A stretch of 64,000 nt of DNA, from NCBI RefSeq assembly GCF_029962835.1, contig NC_080582.1, forward strand, positions 15,260,032 to 15,324,031, given 5' to 3'. Position 1 is the stretch's first letter. Each line of letters starts with the position of its first letter. Below are positions 33,541 to 44,001 of this stretch, piece after piece. The notes below the pieces were generated by a model. The model made no database searches. It was given only the letters and a program-made list of their open reading frames with translations, and was not told the DNA's origin. The stretch comes from Magnolia sinica. Taxonomy: Eukaryota > Streptophyta > Magnoliopsida > Magnoliales > Magnoliaceae. The position numbers and the translations under genes were made by a program.

Positions 33541-33745
33541 GTGATCATTATGTGAGAAGTGCATGAAGGCATTTACGAAGCCCTCCAAGAGGTCAGAAGA
33601 TGAGGTGGCCGATTCAAAAACATGGTTGTTATTGGCTGACCATTTGGAAGAATTGAATGAAATATTTTTTTTTCAAACATGCCGATTCAAAAATAAAGGC
33701 ATTTACGAAGCCCTCCAAGGGGTCAGAGAACGTCAAAGAGTTTGA
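33541..33745 (+). pseudogene. Gyp-1 integrase N-terminal piece with internal duplication
   Basis: EVHEGIYEALQEVRR matches the HEG-x-G-AH zinc-binding start of gypsy integrases. About 37 bp, beginning aaggcatttacgaagccctc, occur twice (33565-33602 and 33695-33731), and gccgattcaaaaa also repeats. A local duplication therefore happened here. The piece is cut by the Athila LTR fragment. Confidence 0.55.
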
Positions 33746-34575
33746 AAGAGTCTTCTTCTTTTTTTTTTTCTTAAGTTTTTTTAATTTATTAATTAATTAA
33801 TTAATTTTTTTATGATTAATTTTGAGGATAGCCTAATCATGGTCCGCTAAACCTCTTAGCTAGGGCTAAGAGGTGAAGCTTGTAGCGTGATGGGAGACTT
33901 TTTACTTATGCCTTTTGTTTAGACTAAACTGATGTTGATTTTGGTTTAATTAAGGGATGTTTTCAGTTTTTAATAGTCTGTTGCGACTAAAATTACAATG
34001 GGTCTGCGATAGTTTTAAGCATGTTCCTTTCCTTATTTTAATTACGACGTTAGGAAGCCCTATTGTTCACATCATCTCCTGAGCATGGTCGGATGATGTT
34101 ACCCATCCTAACCTTCATACATCTTATGATTGGTTGTTAATTAGTTTAATTCTATTGTTTGCTTTGTCTCCTGGGCAGGGTTTGGTGAAGGAATCCATTC
34201 TAATTCATATACCTTTCATCTCTTGAAAATAAGATCAAAGGAAGTTCAGTTTTGATCTTCATGGTTACACCCTTCAACTGGATGATGATGGGACTCTAAG
34301 TCCAGTTGAGTTCTTAAAGCAGCATAAGATCTCCCTGATCTCTACAAGTGGATCCTCTGAATCCCTAGTCTCCTTCCTCTGAATTCCTTAAGTTTTAAAT
34401 TAATATTTCACCATTATTCCTCAAACTACAATCGATTTAGATTTCATCTTAGTCTAGTTCTAGTTCTACTTAATTTCAGATTATGTACAAGTTTCAATCC
34501 CTTGGGATTCGGCCTCGGTCTCACCGAGTTTATTACTACATCACAACCCTATACTTGGGGAGTGAACCCTCAACA
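33746..34575 (+). mobile_element. Truncated Athila-type LTR
   Basis: It aligns with the last third of the Athila LTR: ctaaacctcttagctagggc, tttgtctcctgggca, atctctacaagtggatcctc, caccgagtttattactacat and tatacttggggagtgaac. It is clearly older than the two LTRs at 16787 and 26644. The 5' two thirds are absent. It ends cctcaaca, the inverse of the LTR start tgttgagg. Confidence 0.8.
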
Positions 34576-34960
34576 ATGTTGGATTATATGCTCTTGATAT
34601 ATTGAAGGTACATAAGGTTAAGGTTGTCATATCCTACAATAAGATGGTAAAAGGAAGAGCTTTTGGTGAAGAAGAAATGGTTTGGAATACTTTTTTTCCT
34701 ATTAGCACCAAGGATCGAATGTATAATAAGTGGTCTCTAACATGGGAGGGGTCACTGGTAGTTAAATAAGTGTTGAACGGAAGAGTAGATCTTGTTGCAT
34801 GACATGAACGACCAAGTGAGGAAAAATCCTATAAATGACTATTATCTAAAGAAGTACTACACAACTCTATGAGAGTCCATGCAAATAAAAGATGAGTTAA
34901 CCACTGAGCAGGCCGACAAAGATGATGAATGAAAGAAAAGAAAGAGAATAACGACTCGCA
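34576..34960 (+). pseudogene. Gyp-1 integrase C-terminal piece
   Basis: After the LTR fragment the frame gives LYALDILKVHKVKVVISYNK, then EEEMVWNTFFPISTKDRMYN and KWSLTWEGSLVV. These match the GD-x-VW...KW-x-P-WEGP motif at the C terminus of plant gypsy integrases. Stops follow. Confidence 0.65.
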
Positions 34961-35454
34961 ATGTGCTAAAAAGATTTTTTTTTTTCCTTATTCGACTATA
35001 ATAAAGATTAGTGATAAAAAAAATTTCTTATATAAAGACATGTATATATAAAAAAAATGAGAGAAAAAAATAAAATAGGTCTCAGGCTGATTGTCATTCT
35101 GGAGGTCGAGTCCTTCACTTTTTGCTAAAAATGGTAGTCAAGTCTCTTAGCTTTGGTTGCCACCCATGGAGAGTATCATTGTTTCAAAGGGTTGCCACCA
35201 CTAGGGCCGAATGAGTAAGGATTTTCATGGCAGAAAGACTATGAGAAGGTGAAAGAATTAGGTGACGAGTTATGACGATAAAAAGCTTTATTTATAGGCA
35301 CTCATCACTATTGAAACTCTCGCCTTAACATTTAAGACAATAGATTTCCAACGTAGTATTATTGCACACAGTGGTTGAGTGGAAACCCTGTATCTCCATA
35401 TGTCGCATGTTTGAGCAATTATTGAATTTGAAATGCCAAACAAATCATATATAA
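34961..35454 (+). other. Gyp-1 3' noncoding region
   Basis: No gene is visible. The stretch includes A-rich and T-rich patches near 34975-35070 and lies between integrase and purine tract, so it is probably the element's 3' untranslated part. Confidence 0.5.
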
Positions 35455-35471
35455 AGTGGGGGGAGGGGGGG
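35455..35471 (+). other. Gyp-1 polypurine tract
   Basis: agtggggggaggggggg-like run immediately before the 3' LTR. It fixes the LTR's left edge. Confidence 0.75.
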
Positions 35472-36727
35472 CAATTTTTACATACTAATGATAGACGGAA
35501 TCCTAATTGCACCTTGAAGATATCTTTCACCCTGTATCCTTCGGCGACACATCACCTGCCTAAAGAAGAATAGCTTAGAGCTATACACATGCTTACAAAT
35601 GGGATACTGCGACAAAGGACACGTGACCCTTATACAAAATGGCACGTATAGTCGAAGAAGGATCTTTGACAAGCTTATAAATACATAATGAGATAAGAAG
35701 TCTATTGCAATTCAAATATACTCATTAAGGCCATCTCACATAATCTTGCCAAAACGGGATTTCCATATAGATGATTAATGCTCCATGGTGACTACGAAGG
35801 TTTGAGAGGCTGATTTCTCCTAAAACATAAGGAAATCAAAGGACTTGATGAGAAATCCAAATTCGACTGGGATACAAACTATTTTATAACATTCAATGAC
35901 ATTTGTAGCCAAGCTGTAAGGAGATATGAAAGCAATTTGATGCCACAACCATCACGTATCCTAGACCAGGAAGGAAAATCAATAAGGGTTGCCACTTCTT
36001 GAGCTATATAAGGAGTATGTGATGAAGAGCTCGAGGCCCACACTAAATAAAATCTTTCTACACAGTGCAATGCTGTTAATATTAGTTCTAGTATTTTTAG
36101 TTACTTGACTTCTGTCCAACCCCTCTGCAAAATGTCTGAAGTTTTGGATAACTTAGATCATCGCTATCCAATGCCATTGCTATAGTACGCCTAAGAATAG
36201 CATAAATATCCATCACTTACCATCGTCGAATACCTGATCAACCGAGTCCTTACTTGGAGGATCATACCCCAATCACATCTTACTGACCATACACCTCAAT
36301 TGTCTGTACAGGTGATCGCATATCTTTATCTTCGATTTATTTCTCTGATTGTACTAAGCTTTAATTATAAATCAATAAAATCAACGTTTCAACCTTTATA
36401 TCCATTACTGCATTACAAAGAAACCTAAGTCATGCGATCACCGTTAAAAGAAAAGTTCTTAACTTAAAAAGTAAAAATTCACCATCAGAATGACAAACCC
36501 TCCCCTTTTAAATTGTCTGATTCCTACATGATTGGTGGTTAGATAGTAGATCAACTTTCATAGATATGATCCTTCATACTGAATTAGGCTTGGGGTCTCA
36601 AGCATTCAATCGAACTCGAGTCGAGTACAATCTGGCACGCCCGCACTATCCTAATCACACATGTTTGATTGAATATATGAGTTATTCACTAACACATATA
36701 GCCTCGTGTTTAATTGAATAACAAATA
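35472..36727 (+). repeat. Gyp-1 3' LTR
   Basis: A diverged direct repeat of 6190-7514, preceded by the purine tract. It ends near gtttaattgaataacaaata. It lacks the TA microsatellite of the 5' copy. Confidence 0.6.
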
Positions 36728-36842
36728 AGAGATTTGCTTAAATTTTGGTTCAGGCCCTAAAAGTGGCCAATAAAATAGATGAAAGGCATAGATATATAAT
36801 ACATACATCAAAGTGGGCTTTATTGTTAGAGCCACACTATGC
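36728..36842. mobile_element. Right part of the element split by Gyp-1
   Basis: aattttggttcaggcccta and then acatacatcaaagtgggc are the interior and inverse terminus missing from the element at 5725-6188. Confidence 0.55.
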
Positions 36843-36958
36843 CGGTGAGGCTAAGCCACAAATAATTTGGAAAGCCTTTAACCTCTAGCAAAGACACCTG
36901 AAGTGGATTGGGTATTATTCCCACCAAGACTTAGTTAGATACCGACATTCCTGTTAAG

Positions 36959-37376
36959 ATCTCTATAGGGCCCGCCGTGATGTATATGTTTTATCCACAT
37001 TGTCCATCCATTTTAATAGTCCATTTTAAGGCATGAGAAAAAAAAGGAGGTAGATCGAAGGCTCAAGTGGACCACACCCTAGTAGGGATTGAAAGCCTAC
37101 CGTTGAAAAAAACACAGGGACACAAAAGTTTTGGATCAAGATGATATTTGTGCTTTCCCTTCATCTAGTTCTACGTGACCTTATGAATAGGTTAGATGGA
37201 CACTAGGAAGTTTTCAACATTAAGAATTCAATCCCCTCCGCTTCCTATAGTGTGGTCCACTTAAGCCTTCCATCTACCTCCGTTTTAGGCTCATGCCCTA
37301 AATGATATGTCAAAATAGATGGACCGCGTGGATAGAACATATACATCACAGTGGGTCCATAGAGCCTCTGGCAATC
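36959..37376. mobile_element. gtgggcc-type inverted-repeat element
   Basis: A complete element of about 418 bp. The left end is ctctatagggcccgccgtga, then tgtatatgttttatccac. The right end is the inverse: gtggatagaacatatacatc, then acagtgggtccatagag. It has the common interior (ttggatcaagatgatatttg, gtgtggtccacttaagc) and no coding frame. Confidence 0.75.
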
Positions 37377-37460
37377 GTTTGTCTCTAGCCAAGGCTAGTA
37401 CCCAATTCGCATCCAAAGGCACCTGAGTAAAGCCTTTAACCTCCATGCAGATTGCATAAG

Positions 37461-37640
37461 GTACTCATGTAGGCCCATTATGATGTGTGGATTATTTGCA
37501 TGAGTATTTTACAGCACGAATCAAAAAAGGGGCAAATCCAAATCTATGGTGGACCACACTACAATTATGGCCATAGATAAACATTATGGTGGGCATTAGG
37601 AATTTTTAATTGTGGGTGTTCAATTAGCACCTACTTCTAT
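37461..37640. mobile_element. Left part of an inverted-repeat element split by the hAT-like insertion
   Basis: The left end (catgtaggcccattatgatg) and interior words (aaatccaaatctatggtgg, attatggtgggcattag) stop at ctacttctat (37631-37640). The right part resumes after a second ctacttctat at 43323-43332. Confidence 0.6.
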
Positions 37641-37731
37641 ATGGAGTTGGGCATCGAGTTGGGTCGAACCGAGTTAAGGCTGACCCGATTGTTATTAACA
37701 GATGTCTTAAATTTGAAAATTTTGGGAAATC

Positions 37732-37831
37732 CTCGACTAGTCGAAGCCGGTTCAACTTAAAGTCCAGCAATAAGGTATGTGGGAGTTCCAGGATGCTCGA
37801 CCCGTCGAGGGCTAGGCTCGACTAGTCGAAG
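37732..37831 (+). promoter_or_regulatory. Phased palindrome array, Copia-3 5' LTR (reduced)
   Basis: Units of the type ctcgactagtcgaag at 37732, 37796 and 37817. Spacing is 64 and 21 bp, and the last unit ends 86 bp before tataaata. There are fewer units than in Copia-2, but the geometry is the same. Confidence 0.75.
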
Positions 37832-37917
37832 GTTACACAAACTGTTCGCGGACTGCGTAAATTTGAGGCGGTTTTCGAATTATTCTAAGTCGGTGAGAAA
37901 TGAGTGTTTCTTAAATT

Positions 37918-37925
37918 ATAAATAG
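37918..37925 (+). promoter_or_regulatory. Copia-3 5' LTR TATA box
   Basis: tataaata, conserved in both LTRs (42492-42499) and, inverted, in Copia-2 (16163-16170, 31462-31469). Confidence 0.75.
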
Positions 37926-38226
37926 GAGTCCCTAGGGCCTTTCTAAGATAATGCTAAGGCTTCTAAAGGTTTTTCTAAAGGTTTCTAAAGGGTTCTAAGG
38001 TTTGCAAAGGGTATAGCAAGGGTGAGATTCAAGGCTATTCGAATCGGGTAAGTCATATCTCTTTGTAATATGTGCTTTCATAGTGGATTTCTGTCACTTT
38101 GTGCCATAGTTTTTTTCTGCAAGGATTTTTCACGTTAAATCTTTGTATTCTCTTGTGATTGTTTGGCGCCATTGGATTGCTATTCTAGATCCATATCTGT
38201 GTGATTCTGTACAAATCCCCAACAAG

Positions 38227-38238
38227 TGGTATCAGAGC
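38227..38238 (+). other. Copia-3 primer-binding site
   Basis: tggtatcagagc, two bases after the LTR. It is complementary to initiator-Met tRNA. Confidence 0.95.
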
Positions 38239-38280
38239 AATCGTTGGGGCATAGATCTAAATCTGCAGGGTTAGCAATAA

Positions 38281-38965
38281 TGGAAAATTCCAAGTTTGAT
38301 ATTAAGAAATACTCAAGCAAAAATAATTTTGAGTTATTTAAGGTTAAGATATTAGTCTATTAACCAAGCAAGGTGAGATTAAGGCTCTTGAGGAGCGGAA
38401 ATCTACCATGAAAGATGAAGAATGAGAAAACCTTGAGAGTAATGATTTAGCCTTTATCCGTTTATGTCTCACGGATAAGGTTCTCTATAATGTCTTGAGG
38501 AAGAAAACTGCATCTAGTTTGTAGGCGAAATTAGAGAACATTTATACCAAGAAGTCCTCTGAAAATCATTTCCACTTGAAGCTACAGTACTATACCTTCA
38601 AGATGGCAAAAGATGGAGATCTGGAGGCCCACATCAGCAACTTTAATAAATTGATATGTAAATTGCTAGATATGAAGGAAGTAGTCAAAGATGAGAAAAA
38701 GATATGTATATTGTTAAATTCTCTTCCTACATCGTATGAGTCATTCAAGGACACAATGTACACCACAAATAAAATCCTGAGTGTCGACATCGTTATCTCA
38801 GCCCTTTAAGGGAAGACCATGAGAAAGCTCAACGGCAACATGGGGACATCTTCCAATATACTGATTATGGGGGGCAGAGATTCTGAGCAAGGTATAAGAT
38901 CTTCAAGGCCTAGATCCAAATCCAAAGGTAAGGGCAAAGGAAAATTAAAGTGTTGAAACTGTGGG
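38281..38965 (+). pseudogene. Copia-3 gag
   Basis: It starts ATG with ENSKFDIKKYSSKNNFELF, close to Copia-2 gag, and then meets several stops and frameshifts. A clean stretch, 38576-38809, reads YTFKMAKDGDLEAHISNFNK and SLPTSYESFKDTMYTTNK. The zinc knuckle near 38951 is KC-stop-NCGMSGHMKNDC: the Trp codon is TGA, otherwise CX2CX4HX4C. It is nonfunctional. Confidence 0.85.
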
Positions 38966-40437
38966 ATGTCTGGACACATGAAGAATGATTGTAAAAATCC
39001 TAAAGCGAAGGAAGAAAATTCAATAGCTTCTTCCAAAGAGGTTAATATTGTCACATCTAATGAAGAAACAAGTGGTGGTGATGTTCTGTCTGTTTCCATG
39101 ATTGGTCACTTATACGACAATCATAAAGATGATAAATACTTGACATATGAGCATCATATCACACGACTCCCTCATCGGAGTTGGTTCGCTAGTTACAAGG
39201 AAAGTGATGGTGGGCAGGTTTTTATGGGTAATGACAATGCCTGTAATGTTGTGGCTATTAGTACAGTGAGCATCAAGATGTCTGATGGGATGGAGCATAC
39301 CTTGACTGAGCATGTTCCTGATATGAAGAAAAGTCTAATTTCTCTCGTTGCACTCGAGGCTATAGGGTGCAATTTCACTAGTATTGATGGTGTCCTTAAA
39401 GTTTCAAAAGGGGCACTCGTGGTCATGAGAGCACAAAGGCACAGAAACTTTTACAGGTTGATCGAGAGCAGTTCAGCAGGTAGAACGACAGCAACTATTA
39501 CAGATTTCACTTTTCTACGTATGTGGCATGCTCGTCTGGGCCAGATGAGCGAGCGGGGCATGAAGGTACTATCTGATCGTTGTTTCATTCAAGTTTTTAA
39601 AAATTCTGATTTTGATATATGCGAACATTGTATATTTGGTAAACAATCTAGATTATCTTTTAAAACTCGAAAACATTTATGTAAGGGAGTGCTTGATTAT
39701 GTGCACTCTGACGGATGGGGGTCATTCCCAGAGGTTTCTATTGGGGGGTCGTCATGGTTTGTTTCATTCATTGACGACTACTCCAAGAAAGTTTGGATTT
39801 ACTTCATGAAACGTAAATATGAAGTTTTCACCATATTCAAACAATGGAAGGCAATAATGGAAAATAATTAGGGCAAAAAATAAAAATTTTGAAGATTGAC
39901 AATGGTGGAGAATTTACTTTCACTGAATTTAATGAATATTGCAAGGATGAAGGGATCATTAGGCACAACATAGTGCGCCACATGATCAAACAAAACGGTG
40001 TGGCTGTGCAAATGAATCAGACTCTCTTGGAGAGGGTAAGATGCATGTTAAGTAGTGTTGTGTTGGGCAAGGACCTATGGATAGAGGCCGTTAACACAGC
40101 CTGCTATTTGGTGAACCGGTCTCCTTCTATGACAATTAAACGTAAAATCACAGAAGAAGTATGGAGTGGTCATAAGATCAACTACTCAGATCTGCGCATA
40201 TTTGGTTGTGAGACTTACTCTCATGTACTGTCAATTGAGAGAGACAAGCTAGACCATAGAGCTAAAAAATATATTTTTGTTGGCTATAGTATTGGTGTGA
40301 AAGGTTACAGGTTATTCGACATGGTCACACGCAAAGTCATCATAAGCCATGACGTCAGGTTTGGTGAAAGCTCCTTATTATGCAAAAATGATCAAGAGGA
40401 GCAAAAGGAACCAGAAAGGTTAATCATAAATGTTTAG
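38966..40437 (+). pseudogene. Copia-3 protease and integrase
   Basis: The protease region aligns with Copia-2, but the DTGAS active site has become unreadable (LTYEHHITRLPHR). GAG_pre-integrase retains WHARLGQMSERGM and CEHCIFGKQSRLSF. Integrase has DYVHSDGWG, WFVSFIDDYSKKVWIYFMK and, after a stop near 39869, KIDNGGEFTFTEF. The ERVRCMLSS and LVNRSPS words complete the core. The first Asp is followed by Gly-Trp-Gly instead of the usual Val/Leu-x-Gly. Confidence 0.85.
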
Positions 40438-42130
40438 AGTAACATAGATGATACTCAAGCAGTGACAGATGCGCAGACAGAGGTAGAGGATCAGGTGGAG
40501 CAGCCACTTGCGAGAAGAAATCCACCATGTGATCGCAGATTACTAGCAAGATACAGGGACGACTCTAATATTTCATATGCCCTCGTTATAGATGAGGGGG
40601 ACTCGTCTACTATTCAGGAAGCTCTCAGTGAGCCTGATGCAGAAAAGTGGAATGCAGCTATGGACGATGAGATGGACTTGTTGCACAAAAATCACACATG
40701 AGAGTTGGCGGAGCTTCCAGTGGGCCGAAAAACTTTCGGATGCAAGTGGTTATTCAAAAGAAAATAGGATAGATACAAAGCTGGATTAGTAGTGAATGGT
40801 TATGCTTAAAGAGAAGGAATCGACTTCACAGAGATATTCGCGCCGGTGGTTAAGCAGGTATCTATCATATTCGTGTTGGCGTTGGTTGCCCAATACGATC
40901 TCGAGTTGGAACAGGTGGATGTCAAGACTGCATTCCTGCACGGGGAGTTGGAAGAGCAGATATACATGAAGCAACCGGAGGGATACGAAGTTAAAGAGAC
41001 GGAGAAAAAGGTTTGCAGGTTAATGAGATCGTTGAACAGCTTGAAACAGTCTCCTAGGCAGTGGTATAAAAAAAAATTGATTCTTTCATGTTAAGTCAGA
41101 AATTCACTCGGACTAAATACGATCATTGTGTCTATTATAAGACACTTAATAATGACAAATTCATCATCCTAGTATTGTATGTTGACGATATGTTGATCAC
41201 CAGTCATGATATGTCTAAAATCAATGTACTGAAGACTCAGTTATCAGGGACATTTGAGATGAAAGATCTGAGAGCTGCAAAGAGGGTTCTCGACATAGAT
41301 ATTCAAAGAGACAGGAAAAGGAGCAGACTTTGGTTATCACAGGTAGAATACCTTAAAAAAGTACTGATCAATTATGGGATGGACCAAGCAAAGCCAGTGA
41401 GCATTCCCCACGTGGCTCACTTCAAGCTTTCCTTAGAATAATGTCCTAAATCAAATGAGGAAAAGTAGGTTATGTCTTATGTGCCTTATTCGAATGCGGT
41501 TGACAATTTAATGTATGTCATGGTCTGTACAAGGCCAGATATTTCATAAGCAGTCAGTGTTGTGATCAGATACATGTCAAACCCCGGAAAGCAACATTGA
41601 GAAGTGGTTAAATGGCTACTTTGATACATTCGAGGTACAAAAAAATACATCTTAACTTTTGGAAAGACAATGACAAAATTGGTAGGGTATGCGGATTCAG
41701 ACTACGCAGGCAGTATGGATTCCAGAAAGTCTATTTCAGGATACCCGTTTGTACTGGCAGGTGTTGGATGTCGAAGCTTCAGTCCGTGGTGGCTCTTTCC
41801 ATGACCGAAGCAGAATATATGGCAATGACAAAAGTATTTAAAGAAAGTGTAGCTCAGAGGCATGATAAATCAGTTGAGACTTCAGTAGGAGGCTGTGCTG
41901 GTTAACTGTGATAGCGAGAACGCTATTAATTTAGCTAAAAATTCTATTTATCACTCACGTACTAAACACATTAATGTTCATCACCACTTTATCTGACTGG
42001 TGCTTGAGGAATGAGGTGTAACACTAGAAAAGATTCACACCAGCGTGAATCCAGTAGATATGCTCACTAAGGTCGTTCCTACAGTGAAGTGCAAGTTTTG
42101 TACAACTTCTCTGGGCTTGGCGATGGCATA
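40438..42130 (+). pseudogene. Copia-3 reverse transcriptase and RNase H
   Basis: Pieces in order: LARYRDDSNISYALVIDEGD and EKWNAAMDDEMDLLHKNHT, a stop, GRKTFGCKWLFKRK, ELEQVDVKTAFLHGELEEQI, SLNSLKQSPRQWYKK, then a frameshift. Next come LVLYVDDMLIT (catalytic YVDD kept), VLKTQLSGTFEMKDL and YLKKVLINYGMDQAK. RNase H is broken into ADSDYAG-type and MTEAEYMAM remnants in different frames. Pol ends near VNPVDMLTKVVP and TSLGLAMA with a stop at about 42130. Confidence 0.87.
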
Positions 42131-42242
42131 AAAGAAGGACGGAGTATGCACGAGAAGCGTTAATTGAAAATATGATGCGATGTAGAGATAAGAGAAAATG
42201 TCAAAAAGCTACACGTTTGAAGATTGAAGACATGATGGAAAT
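42131..42242 (+). other. Copia-3 3' untranslated segment
   Basis: About 110 bp between the pol stop and the 3' LTR, matched in Copia-2 at 16484-16600 (ggacggagtatgca, gatgtagagataagagaaaa, gaagattgaagac). No clear polypurine tract is visible, probably because of mutation. Confidence 0.6.
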
Positions 42243-42795
42243 TGTTGTTAACAAATATCTTAAATCTAAAAAATTCAGAAAATCCTCGACTAGTCGAAGC
42301 CTGTTCGATTCGAAGTCCAGCAACAATGTATTTGGGATTTCCAGGACGCTCAACCAGTCAAGGTACAAGCTCCACCAGTCGAGGGACAGGTTTGACTAGT
42401 CGAAGGTTAATCAGACTGTACGCAAACTGCGTAAATTTGAGGCGGTTTCTAGATTATTCTAAGTCGGTGCGAAAAGTGGTGTTTCCTAAACTATAAATAG
42501 GAGTCTCTAGGGCCTTTCTAAAATAGTGCTAAGGCTTCTAAAGGTTTTTCTAAAGGTTTCTAAAGGGTTCTAGGGTTTGCGAAGGGTGTAGGAAGGGTGA
42601 GATTCGAGGCTATTCGAATCGGGTAAGTCATCTCTCTTTGTAATCTGTGCTTTTATAGTGGATTTTTGTCGCTTTGTGCCGTGGTTTTTTCCCGCATCCA
42701 TGTTAAATCTTTGTGTTCTCTTGTGATTGCTTGGCGCCATTGAATTGCTATCCTAGATCCATATCTGTGTGATTCCGTAGCACAAATCCCCAACA
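42243..42795 (+). repeat. Copia-3 3' LTR
   Basis: It starts tgttgttaacaaata and ends aaatccccaaca. TATA is at 42492-42499. Array units lie at 42285, 42349, 42370 and 42391. Confidence 0.9.
42285..42405 (+). promoter_or_regulatory. Phased palindrome array, Copia-3 3' LTR
   Basis: Units at 42285, 42349, 42370 and 42391: block offset 64 bp, then exactly 21 and 21. The last unit ends 86 bp before tataaata at 42492. The register is kept although the LTR sequences have diverged by about 15%. Confidence 0.75.
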
Positions 42796-43069
42796 CCGAC
42801 TCGATCTGGTTTTAAAATAAGCTTGATCCAAACTTGACCCGACTTGGTACCAAGTCTAGCATGCCTGACCTGATCCGAGTTCGGTTCTGGCTTGAACTAA
42901 TCCAGACCGAGTCCGACCCAGTCACAAGTATCGAGTCAGGTCAAGTTGTCACCAATTCAGGTCGGGTGCAACAGGTATCCACATGCTAAAATCATAACTC
43001 GAAACCTAGATTCACTTGCCAGAATTGCAACTTCTTCGGTGCAACCTCTCCATCAACTAAAAACCTAGT

Positions 43070-43081
43070 TTATATATATAA

Positions 43082-43142
<61 letters not shown>
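43070..43142. repeat. (TA)n microsatellite
   Basis: A TA run with an early aaataaa interruption, inside the hAT-like element's right part. Confidence 0.95.
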
Positions 43143-43145
<3 letters not shown>

Positions 43146-43322
43146 GAGATTTGAAAATAAGTAATATTGTTTTCACAAATTTCTATTTAGTAAAAACAAA
43201 CTATAATTTGTCATATTTGTCGCGATTGCTTTGGAGACAACTTGATTCAGATTGATGCACTTAGTTGGAACCGAGTCGGATATGAATGAGTCAGACTAGT
43301 CAAGTCGTCCCATGCCCCAGCT

Positions 43323-43455
43323 CTACTTCTATGATATGGTCCAGCTGAGATTTGGATCTGTTTAATTTTTGGGTTCATGCCCTAAAAAGAGCCCAGAAAA
43401 CAGATGGATCACAAAGATAGAGAGTTCATACATCAAGGTGGACCACTGTATCGGC
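43323..43455. mobile_element. Right part of the split inverted-repeat element
   Basis: After the second ctacttctat come gatatggtccagctgagatt and the inverse end acatcaaggtggaccact, completing the element begun at 37461. Confidence 0.6.
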
Positions 43456-43534
43456 CGTAACTAATTTGGAAATCTTTAACCTGCCATAGAAACGGCAGGA
43501 GATTGCCGGTGGCCTAAGGCTTCATAAATTCCAA

Positions 43535-43922
43535 AGCTGTGTGGGGTCCACAGAGATTTCCGTAACATATCCACTCTGTTCGTCAGTTTTGCAAGATAAC
43601 AATAGGAAGTATTAAAATCAGGCAGATCCAACGAATCATAATAGATTTTGAACGCTTGAAAACTTCATGGGGCCACAAATATTTTGCATCAGGACGATAT
43701 TTGTGCCTACAGTTTATTTTAAGTAGTAATAAATAACTTCAGAACAATTCGATAGCCTGTAAGATCATGAACATCATGGTAAGCTCCAGGAAGGTTTCAA
43801 CGGTGGAAACATCCACCTGGTGTGCTGTGGTCCACATGAGTTTTCGATCTATCTGATGTTTAGAATCCTGTCGGACAGAGTGGATTTATGATGGGCATCA
43901 TTGTGGCCCTGTACGGTTTCCG
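43535..43922. mobile_element. gtgggcc-type inverted-repeat element
   Basis: The left end is gtgtggggtccacagagatt and continues with catatccactctgttcg. The right end has cggacagagtggatttatg and then cattgtggccctgtac. Interior caggacgatatttgtgc and tgctgtggtccacatgag mark the family. Confidence 0.6.
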
Positions 43923-44001
43923 ACTACAGGAAGTTCCTGTGTCAAATCCGCGTCCACGAGACACCAAATCGGTGCCTTTAACTTGGAATGCATATGTTGC
44001 G

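Larger units (their letters stand above)
6190..36727 (+). mobile_element. Gyp-1: old Ty3/gypsy-like element, host of the nest
   Basis: Diverged direct repeats at about 6190-7514 and 35472-36727 act as LTRs. Between them, on the + strand, are pieces in gag-protease-RT-RNaseH-integrase order: gag 8150-8800, protease 9927-10213 and 15082-15860, RT/RNaseH 31779-33540, integrase 33541-33745 and 34576-34960, then a purine tract at 35455-35471. All pieces have many stops and frameshifts. They read as one element only after the inserted Copia-1, Copia-2 (with Athila) and Athila LTR fragment are set aside. LTR ends are approximate and no target duplication was resolved. Confidence 0.75.
37690..38224 (+). 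repeat. Copia-3 5' LTR
   Basis: It begins tgttattaacag and ends aaatccccaaca. TATA box tataaata is at 37918-37925. Array units are at 37732, 37796 and 37817; 37732 to 37796 is the usual 64-bp block offset. Confidence 0.9.
37690..42795 (+). mobile_element. Copia-3: Tnt1-like copia element, same lineage as Copia-2
   Basis: 5.1 kb with LTRs 37690-38224 and 42243-42795 (roughly 85% alike), an initiator-Met PBS, and gag and pol on the + strand. The 5-bp flanks are ccgat and ccgac (four of five match). Gag and pol carry many stops. The LTRs hold the same TATA and 21-bp array layout as Copia-2. Confidence 0.9.
37641..43322. mobile_element. hAT-like non-autonomous element carrying Copia-3
   Basis: The insertion is flanked by ctacttctat (37631-37640 and 43323-43332). 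Its ends are imperfect inverses: agttgggcatcgagttggg on the left, and on the right the complement of agctggggcatggga. The body (about 570 bp without Copia-3) is full of gacccga and gagtcgg words. No transposase is present. The class is tentative because target-duplication length and exact ends are not fixed. Confidence 0.5.
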
